A stretch of 64,000 nucleotides of DNA, from NCBI RefSeq assembly GCF_003751085.1, contig NZ_RJJY01000001.1, forward strand, positions 5,084,001 through 5,148,000, in the 5' to 3' direction. The stretch comes from Micromonospora sp. Llam0 (GTDB lineage: Bacteria; Actinomycetota; Actinomycetes; Mycobacteriales; Micromonosporaceae). The position numbers and the translations under genes were made by a program. Positions 58,461-64,000 of this stretch are shown piece by piece; the stretch's first letter is position 1; each line of letters opens with the position of its first letter. The notes below the pieces were generated by a model. The model was not told the DNA's origin. It saw only the letters and a list, made by a program, of their open reading frames with translations, and did not search any database.

Positions 58461-60002
58461 ATGAACGAATTCGATTATCTGGTGGTCGGAGCCGGGTCCG
58501 CCGGAGCCGCACTGGCCGCCCGTCTGAGCGAGGACCCGCAGCGTAGGGTGCTGCTGCTGGAAGCGGGTCCGGACTACGCCACCGTCGCCGATACACCGGA
58601 CGAGATCCTCGACGGCAGCGCCATGTCGATGTCCACGTACGACTGGCACTTCAAGGCCGAAATCACCGACCGCCGGCGCATCATCTTCCCGCGTGGAAAA
58701 CTGACCGGTGGTTCGTCCGCGGTCGGCGCGACCATCGCCCTGCGTGGTACGCCGAACAACTTCGACGAATGGGCGTCGCTGGGCAATCCGGCGTGGGCCT
58801 GGAACGAGGTCCTGCCGTACTACAAGCGACTCGAGAACGACCTGGACTTCGACAACGAGTACCACGGTCAGGGCGGTCCCATCCCGATCCGCCGGTGGCG
58901 GCCCGACGAGCTGGCCCCGGTGCAGCACGTCTTCCACGAAGCCGCCCTCAAGGCCGGCTTCCCCGACGTGGAGGACCACAACCATCCCGAGGCCACCGGG
59001 GTCGGTCCCATCCCGTCGAACCGCAACGACACCCGTACCCGGTTCTCCACCGCGATGGGCTACCTGGGCATGGCCCGCGGCCGGGCGAACCTGACCATCT
59101 ACTCCGGGGCGCAGGTCAACCGGGTGCTGTTCACCGGGACCCGGGCGCACGGCGTGGAGGTCACCAACCCGGCCGGCGGCACCGAGGAGATCCACGCCCG
59201 CAACGTCGTGCTGGCCGCCGGGGCGGTCAACTCGCCGGCCATCCTGATGCGCTCGGGCATCGGTCCGGCCAGCGATCTGCGCCGGCTCGGCATCGACGTG
59301 CTGCTCGACCGTCCCGGGGTCGGCGGCACCCTGATCGACCACCCGCGCACCGGCGCGTTCATGGTGCCGAAGGAGGGCACGTTCGACCCGCAGGACGCCT
59401 TCCTGCAGACCATGGTGCGCACCACCGCACCGGGCTCGGACGAGTTCAACGACCTGCAGTACTACATGATCAATCACTTCGATCTGACGCTCTTCCCCGA
59501 GCTGCAGATGCTGGCCGCGGCGAAGACGATCTTCGGGGTGATGGTGGTGCACCAGCGGCCACAGTCCCGGGGACGGCTGGTGCTCGCCTCGGCCGACCCG
59601 ACGTCACCGCCGGACATCGACCTGAACTTCCTCGCCACCGAGCAGGACATCAAGATCCTGGTCGACGCGGTCCGCACCTGCTGGCAGCTGATGCAGACCC
59701 CGGGCATCGTCGACCGCGGCGACCGGTTCGTCGTCCTCGGCGAGGAGATGGTCGCCGACGACGACATCCTCGGCCACTACGTCCGGCTCAGCCTGGACAG
59801 CGGCTACCACCCGGTCGGCACCACCCGGATGGGCACCGCCGACGACGCCGAAGCGGTCGTCGACGAACGACTGCGGGTGCACGGCACGGAGAACCTGTAC
59901 GTGGGCGACGCCTCGGTCATGCCGTCGATCGTCAACTGCAACACCAACCTGACCTCGATCATGATCGGCGAGCGGCTCGCCGACTGGCTGACGGCCTCCT
60001 GA
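58461..60002 (+). CDS. GMC-family FAD oxidoreductase (choline-dehydrogenase-like)
   Basis: A 513-residue GMC oxidoreductase: FAD-binding YLVVGAGSAGAALAARLSED, GMC signature 1 around RGKLTGGSSAVGATIALRGT, signature 2 in VLAAGAVNSPAILMRSGIGP, and catalytic YHPVGTTRMG and NCNTNLTSIMIGERL at the C terminus. The length is normal. Oxidises a primary or secondary alcohol, substrate unknown. ATG 58461 has GAAGGA upstream. It may respond to the adjacent TetR gene. Confidence 0.94.
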   Translation: MNEFDYLVVGAGSAGAALAARLSEDPQRRVLLLEAGPDYATVADTPDEILDGSAMSMSTYDWHFKAEITDRRRIIFPRGKLTGGSSAVGATIALRGTPNNFDEWASLGNPAWAWNEVLPYYKRLENDLDFDNEYHGQGGPIPIRRWRPDELAPVQHVFHEAALKAGFPDVEDHNHPEATGVGPIPSNRNDTRTRFSTAMGYLGMARGRANLTIYSGAQVNRVLFTGTRAHGVEVTNPAGGTEEIHARNVVLAAGAVNSPAILMRSGIGPASDLRRLGIDVLLDRPGVGGTLIDHPRTGAFMVPKEGTFDPQDAFLQTMVRTTAPGSDEFNDLQYYMINHFDLTLFPELQMLAAAKTIFGVMVVHQRPQSRGRLVLASADPTSPPDIDLNFLATEQDIKILVDAVRTCWQLMQTPGIVDRGDRFVVLGEEMVADDDILGHYVRLSLDSGYHPVGTTRMGTADDAEAVVDERLRVHGTENLYVGDASVMPSIVNCNTNLTSIMIGERLADWLTAS

Positions 60003-60030
60003 CCGCCGGCACCGACCAGGGTGACACGAC

Positions 60031-60064
60031 ATGCCCCGCGGGTAGCACGCTACCCGCGGGGCAT
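60031..60064. terminator. Bidirectional hairpin terminator
   Basis: Perfect 16-bp stem ATGCCCCGCGGGTAGC (60031-60046) / 60049-60064 with a minimal loop, between the GMC oxidoreductase and the convergent SDR gene. Confidence 0.75.
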
Positions 60065-60080
60065 CACCGTCGGTCCGGGG

Positions 60081-60827
60081 TCAGGACAGTTTCTGCAGCC
60101 CGGCCCCATTGAGCTCGTAGCCCGGCGCGACCGTCGCGGCGTCCGACCGGACCAGGTCGACCAGCGCGGCACCGGCGATCTGCGGGGTCAGCGGCGGCCC
60201 GATCCGGTTGACGAAGTCGTCCATCGACTTGCCGGCCCGGGCCGCGTACGCCCGCACCGCGGGCAGCCCCACCCCGGTCATCGGCGCGAACCTCGGCAGC
60301 ACCGTGGTGAAGGTGATGTCCAGACCGGCCCGCTTCGCCTCGTCCTGGGCGTAGCCGGTGATGTAGCGCTGGGTCGCCTTGGCGCCGGCGTACCCGCCGC
60401 TGAGCGGCGAGCCGCCGAGCACGGCACCGCTGCTGACCACGATCACCCGGCTACCCGGACGTAGCGGCTTGAGCAGCACCTCGCGCAGCCAGTGGAAGGT
60501 GATCCGTACGTCGGTCTCCCAGTTGACCGAGAACGTCTCCCAGGTCTGCTCCTGCAGCGGACGCATGTGCGGGGTGGCCCCGGCGACCAGGATGACGGCC
60601 TCCGGCTCGTACTGGTCGATCAGGGTGGCCGGGACGGTGGCTTCGCCCGCGTCGGCGATCTCCGGTTGGATCGATCCGGCGCCGTTGGCCGGCGCCGGGA
60701 AGTCCATCACGGTACGGGCCACCGCGATCACCGGCGCACCGGCGTCAGCGAAGGCGGTGGCGACCCCGTGGCCCAGGCCACGGCTCGCCCCGACCACGAT
60801 CGTGGTCCGGCCCGACATGTCACTCAT
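60081..60827 (-). CDS. Short-chain dehydrogenase/reductase
   Basis: A 248-residue classical SDR: cofactor motif VVGASRGLGHGVATAFADAG, VILVAGATPHMRPL (in place of NNAG), VIVVSSGAVLGGSPL, and active site SGGYAGAKATQRYITGYA with Y-x3-K. ATG 60827 has GGAGG four bases upstream. It is followed by a strong terminator and sits downstream of the DUF899 gene on the same strand. Confidence 0.92.
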   Translation of the reverse strand: MSDMSGRTTIVVGASRGLGHGVATAFADAGAPVIAVARTVMDFPAPANGAGSIQPEIADAGEATVPATLIDQYEPEAVILVAGATPHMRPLQEQTWETFSVNWETDVRITFHWLREVLLKPLRPGSRVIVVSSGAVLGGSPLSGGYAGAKATQRYITGYAQDEAKRAGLDITFTTVLPRFAPMTGVGLPAVRAYAARAGKSMDDFVNRIGPPLTPQIAGAALVDLVRSDAATVAPGYELNGAGLQKLS

Positions 60828-60930
60828 GTTTCCTCCACTGTGTTGGGGCGATGGGGCTCTGCTGGATGGCTGCTCCGGCTCGCTGACGGCCGGTGGGCCG
60901 GCTCGCCGCTCCGGACGCCGACACAGGGCT

Positions 60931-60980
60931 ACGGCTCCGGCCTCTGACGAATCCGTTGATTCGCCAGAAGCCGGAGCCGT
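60931..60980 (-). terminator. Interrupted hairpin after DUF899 gene
   Basis: ACGGCTCCGGC (60931-60941) pairs with GCCGGAGCCGT (60970-60980). An inner CGAATC/GATTCG stem extends it. It lies just past the stop of the DUF899 gene. Confidence 0.65.
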
Positions 60981-60997
60981 TCCGCCCGGATCAGCGG

Positions 60998-61696
60998 CTA
61001 CTTCTGGAACCTGGTGCCGTTCCACCAGTTCGTGCCCGGCCCCGCCGCGTTCTCCACGTCGTACCGGTCCTTGTGACGCCACCAGTCCCACGGGTGCTCG
61101 AGCTCGTCCTCGCGCCGGCCGAGGTGGGTGATGTCCAGGTAGTTGTAGAAGTTCTTGAAGATCTCACCGCCCCGGTCGAAGATCGAGTAGGTGAAGTAGA
61201 CGTCGTCGCCATCCCGGTAGAAGGCGCTGACGCCGGGCGACTCGCCCTGCTCGGTGGACACCTCGTAGTCGTAGTTGAAGTCGCTGCCGAACGAGGAGTA
61301 CCAGGGGATCTCCCAGCCCATCCGGGCCTTGAACGCCTGGAAGTCGGCCAGCGGAGCCCGGGAGACCATGACGAACGTGGTGTCCCTGGCCCACATGTGC
61401 GACAGCTCGCCGACGCTGTCGGCCTGCATCGAACAGCCGATGCAGCCCTCCTTGTCGCCCGGAGCGTACATGAAGTGCCGGACGACGAGCTGGCGGCGTC
61501 CCTCGAACAGGTCGAGCAGCGTCAGCGTGCCGTTCGGCCCCTCGAAGAGGTACTCCTTCTCCACCTTGACCATCGGGAGATTGCGGCGCTCCTCCGCAAT
61601 CATGTCCCGCGCCTTGGTGACTTCCTTCTCCTTCTCCAGCAGCGCTGTGCGAGCCACCAGCCATTCTTGTCTGGAGACAACTTTCGGAGGGTTCAT
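60998..61696 (-). CDS. DUF899 thioredoxin-fold protein
   Basis: A 232-residue DUF899 protein with REWLVARTALLEKEKEVTKA-type N terminus, EEYLFEGP-like VEKEYLFEGPNGTLTLLDLF, the CxxC-like GDKEGCIGCSMQADSVGELS and the family ending DVENAAGPGTNWWNGTRF. DUF899 proteins are thioredoxin-like and thought to be redox enzymes, with no defined substrate. It lies on the minus strand between the CoA-ligase gene and the SDR and may be cotranscribed with either. Confidence 0.93.
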   Translation of the reverse strand: MNPPKVVSRQEWLVARTALLEKEKEVTKARDMIAEERRNLPMVKVEKEYLFEGPNGTLTLLDLFEGRRQLVVRHFMYAPGDKEGCIGCSMQADSVGELSHMWARDTTFVMVSRAPLADFQAFKARMGWEIPWYSSFGSDFNYDYEVSTEQGESPGVSAFYRDGDDVYFTYSIFDRGGEIFKNFYNYLDITHLGRREDELEHPWDWWRHKDRYDVENAAGPGTNWWNGTRFQK

Positions 61697-61787
61697 CAGA
61701 TCTCCTCAGAACTTCGGCCGGAACCATCCATGGCCAGAATGACAGGGAACTGGTCGCCGGGACTTCTCCCCGCTTGCCCGGCACCGA

Positions 61788-63338
61788 CTACGAGCTGAAC
61801 GCCCGCTCCTTCAGCCGACGCCGCTCGATCTTGCCCACCGGGGTACGGGGGATCTGCTCGATGAACTCGATCTGCCGGATCTTCTTGTACGGCGCCACCC
61901 GTTCGGCCACGAACGCCATGAGCTCCTGCTCGGTGGTCGGCTCCTTGGCGACCACGAAGGCCTTCGGGATCTCGCTGGCCTCCTCGTCCGGCACGCCGAT
62001 CACCGCCGCGTCCGCCACCTTCGGGTGGGTCATCAGGACCGCTTCGAGCTCGACCGGGGAGACCTGCTGGCCCTTGTACTTGATGAGCTCCTTGATCCGG
62101 TCGACCAGGAACAACTCGCCGTCGTCGTCGAGGTAGCCGAGGTCACCGGTGTGCAGGAACCCGTCCGGCCGGAGCACCTTGCTGGTCACCTCGGCGGCGT
62201 TGAGGTACCCCTTCATCACGTGCGGACCCCGGATCAGGATCTCGCCCCGCTGGTGTGCGCCGAGCTCCGCACCGGTGGTCACGTCGACGATCCGGCATTC
62301 GACGTTGGGTGCCGTCCGGCCCACCGACGCGGGCACCAACGGCTCCTCGAGCTGCATGAACGACGTCATCGCCTCGGTGAGGCCGTATCCCTGGGCGATG
62401 TGGCAGCCGAGACGTTCCCGGCAGAGCCGGGCGATCTCGGGGTCGAGCGCGGCGCCGCCGGAGACGATCGACCGCACCGACGACAGGTCGTACCGGTCCG
62501 GCAGCGGGCTGCGGGCCAGCAGTACGGCGAGCGTGGGAACGATGTAGAGGCGGGTGATCCGGTGCTCGTGGATCGCTATGACGTACCCCTCCGGGTCGAA
62601 CCGCGGCATCGTCACGATCGTCGCGCCCTGCAGCAGGCTGGCGCTCATCACCATGATCAGACCGAACGCGTGGTGGAACGGCGGCATGGCGAGCACCTTC
62701 TCGTCCGCGCCGAGCGGCGCGACCGTCCTGGTCTGCAGCACGGTCGCCACGATGTTGCGGTGCGTCAGCATCACCCCCTTCGGGCGTCCGGTGCTGCCGC
62801 TGGAGTGCAGCAGCGCCGCGACGTCCTGCGCCGGGTCGATGGCCACCTCCGGTAGCGGGTCGTCGCTGAGCAGCTCGGACAGCGGCGTCGCGCCGTCCGC
62901 CTCGCCCATCACCACGATTTCCTCGACCTTGGTACGCGCGGTCAGCGCCGTCGCCTTGGGCACCTCGGACGGCACGGTCACCAGCAGCTTCGCGCCGGCT
63001 TCGGTGAGATGGCCGACCACGTCGTCCGGCGTGTCGATCGGGTTGAGCACGACGACCGTGCCACCGGCCAGCGACGCGGCGAGCACCACGATCGGGAACT
63101 CGGGCACGTTCGGCGCGAGCATCGCCAGCACGTCGCCCTTGCGGAAGCCGCGGGCATACAGCCCGGCAGCCAGCCGACGCACCATCGACGCCAGTTGGCG
63201 GTACGTGTAGCCGTCGCCGCCTGCCACGTCGACCAGCGCCGTGCGGTCGCCGTACAGCTCGACGCGCTGTAGCAGGAACGACGGCAGCGACAGATTCGGG
63301 ATGTCGATCGTCGTCGGCGTCGGGATTGTGGTGGTCAT
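61788..63338 (-). CDS. Acyl-CoA ligase (4-coumarate/feruloyl-CoA-ligase-like)
   Basis: A 516-residue adenylate-forming enzyme: AMP-binding P-loop LLHSSGSTGRPKGVMLTHRN, acyl-CoA synthetase motif CHIAQGYGLTEAMTSF, and the C-terminal hinge FLVDRIKELIKYKGQQVSP with catalytic Lys in TPVGKIERRRLK. It belongs to the 4-coumarate-CoA ligase branch. ATG 63338 overlaps the stop of the hydratase-lyase gene (ATGA), so the two act together: the ligase makes the cinnamoyl-CoA that the lyase cleaves. Confidence 0.93.
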   Translation of the reverse strand: MTTTIPTPTTIDIPNLSLPSFLLQRVELYGDRTALVDVAGGDGYTYRQLASMVRRLAAGLYARGFRKGDVLAMLAPNVPEFPIVVLAASLAGGTVVVLNPIDTPDDVVGHLTEAGAKLLVTVPSEVPKATALTARTKVEEIVVMGEADGATPLSELLSDDPLPEVAIDPAQDVAALLHSSGSTGRPKGVMLTHRNIVATVLQTRTVAPLGADEKVLAMPPFHHAFGLIMVMSASLLQGATIVTMPRFDPEGYVIAIHEHRITRLYIVPTLAVLLARSPLPDRYDLSSVRSIVSGGAALDPEIARLCRERLGCHIAQGYGLTEAMTSFMQLEEPLVPASVGRTAPNVECRIVDVTTGAELGAHQRGEILIRGPHVMKGYLNAAEVTSKVLRPDGFLHTGDLGYLDDDGELFLVDRIKELIKYKGQQVSPVELEAVLMTHPKVADAAVIGVPDEEASEIPKAFVVAKEPTTEQELMAFVAERVAPYKKIRQIEFIEQIPRTPVGKIERRRLKERAFSS

Positions 63339-64000
63339 GACTTGGCCTCGGCCCGGTCGTAGGTGCTCAGCCCCGGCTGGTAGGCACGCTTCTCGAACTG
63401 CTTCAGGGCGACGTTGACCCACTCGTTGCCGCTGAGCCGGGACAGCTCCCAGAGCTTGGCCTGGTCGTAGTCGATGGCGGTCGGCAGGTCCATCGTGGTG
63501 GTGCGCTCGTAGACCTGCTTGGCCAGTTCCAGGGTGATCGGGTTCTTCTTGACGATCTTCCGCACGATCCGGTCGGTCTCGGCGTCCAGCTGGTCGGCCG
63601 GCACCGCCTTGTTGACCAGGCCGTACTCCTGTGCCTGCTGGCCGGTCATGGTGTCGCCGGTCAGGATGTAGTACAGCGCCTGCTTGCGAGGCAGGTTGTG
63701 GGTGGCCGCCCAGGTCGCGCCGCCGGCCGGGAAGATCCCGAAGTTGATCTCCGACAGGCCGAACAGCGCGGTCTCCGACGTCACCGCCAGGTCGCAAAGG
63801 CCGGTGACCAGCAGTCCGCCGCCGAACGCGAACCCGTTGACCTTGGCGATGGTCACCGCCGGGAAGGCCTTGAGCCGCTTGAACCAGTTCAGCGCGACCA
63901 GGTTGGTCCGGTAGAACAACTGCGGATCGTCGAACGGCTGGAGGAAGCACTCCTCGAGGTCCATCCCGGCGCTGAAGCTGTCGCCGACGCCGGTCACCAC
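63335..64000 (-). CDS. Hydroxycinnamoyl-CoA hydratase-lyase-like crotonase (partial, runs off window)
   Basis: The last 221 codons of a crotonase-family enzyme: GDSFSAGMDLEE, NGFAFGGGLLVTGLCDLAV with the oxyanion-hole glycines, FGLSEINFGIFPAG and LYYILTGDTMTGQQAQEYGL. The pattern matches feruloyl/4-coumaroyl-CoA hydratase-lyase (HCHL/Ech), which turns a hydroxycinnamoyl-CoA into an aromatic aldehyde plus acetyl-CoA. The gene continues beyond 64000, so its start is not visible. It is coupled to the CoA ligase by ATGA. Confidence 0.85.
   Translation of the reverse strand: MVTGVGDSFSAGMDLEECFLQPFDDPQLFYRTNLVALNWFKRLKAFPAVTIAKVNGFAFGGGLLVTGLCDLAVTSETALFGLSEINFGIFPAGGATWAATHNLPRKQALYYILTGDTMTGQQAQEYGLVNKAVPADQLDAETDRIVRKIVKKNPITLELAKQVYERTTTMDLPTAIDYDQAKLWELSRLSGNEWVNVALKQFEKRAYQPGLSTYDRAEAKS

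Overview
The window is very GC-rich, gene-dense DNA with abundant GTG starts, short ATGA/GTGA gene overlaps, an XRE (Scr1-type)/DUF397 pair, mycothiol-linked DinB/maleylpyruvate-isomerase-type proteins and an iterative enediyne polyketide synthase. Together these point to a filamentous actinomycete, most plausibly Micromonosporaceae. The lineage is inferred from gene content, not from a marker gene.

Layout. (1) 0.2-2.4 kb: a VOC/glyoxalase-like gene, two tiny unknown genes, and a divergent XRE regulator/DUF397 pair. (2) 2.6-10.8 kb: a complete CRISPR array (18 repeats, 17 spacers) followed by a minus-strand type I-G (formerly I-U) effector operon csb1-csb2-cas3-large subunit. No cas1, cas2 or cas4 is present, and the large-subunit gene carries an apparent single-base frameshift. 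(3) 11.1-18.0 kb: a tight five-gene plus-strand operon coding for a membrane-anchored STAND NTPase with a helical-repeat tail, an alpha/beta hydrolase, a caspase-like/formylglycine-generating-enzyme-like fusion, a class III aminotransferase and a Gfo/Idh/MocA oxidoreductase. This looks like an undescribed or poorly described conflict/defence system and is the main discovery candidate. (4) 18.5-23.9 kb: envelope genes, with two paralogous exported proteins around another lipoprotein, then WXG100/EspC-like proteins without any ESX secretion motor. (5) 23.9-32.5 kb: mixed metabolism (PAS-LuxR regulator, FrnE-type DsbA, orphan solute-binding protein, AhpD-like protein, M20 peptidase, YbdK-like ligase).

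(6) 32.6-50.5 kb: an enediyne biosynthetic core. unbV-unbU-pksE-thioesterase-flavin reductase run on the plus strand over 35.9-45.7 kb. unbL (DUF1702) and a cytochrome P450 run on the minus strand over 45.9-48.2 kb. All five conserved enediyne 'warhead' genes are therefore present, although unbL is split off into an opposed operon. Flanking oxidoreductases (an iodotyrosine-deiodinase-like nitroreductase, an FAD monooxygenase, an NAD-dependent epimerase-like protein) and a small beta-rich protein may be tailoring or resistance functions. (7) 50.6-64 kb: an AraC regulator with a beta-sandwich tail, two AhpD/carboxymuconolactone-decarboxylase-like proteins, two SDRs, a degenerate CopC, a carotenoid-oxygenase-like enzyme next to a TetR regulator and palindromic operator, a GMC oxidoreductase, a DUF899 protein, and an acyl-CoA ligase overlapping a hydroxycinnamoyl-CoA hydratase-lyase-like gene that runs off the window. 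Whether these serve the enediyne pathway or aromatic catabolism cannot be decided from sequence alone.

Several perfect hairpins mark the ends of convergent operons, the strongest being a perfect 31-bp stem at 50.5 kb.
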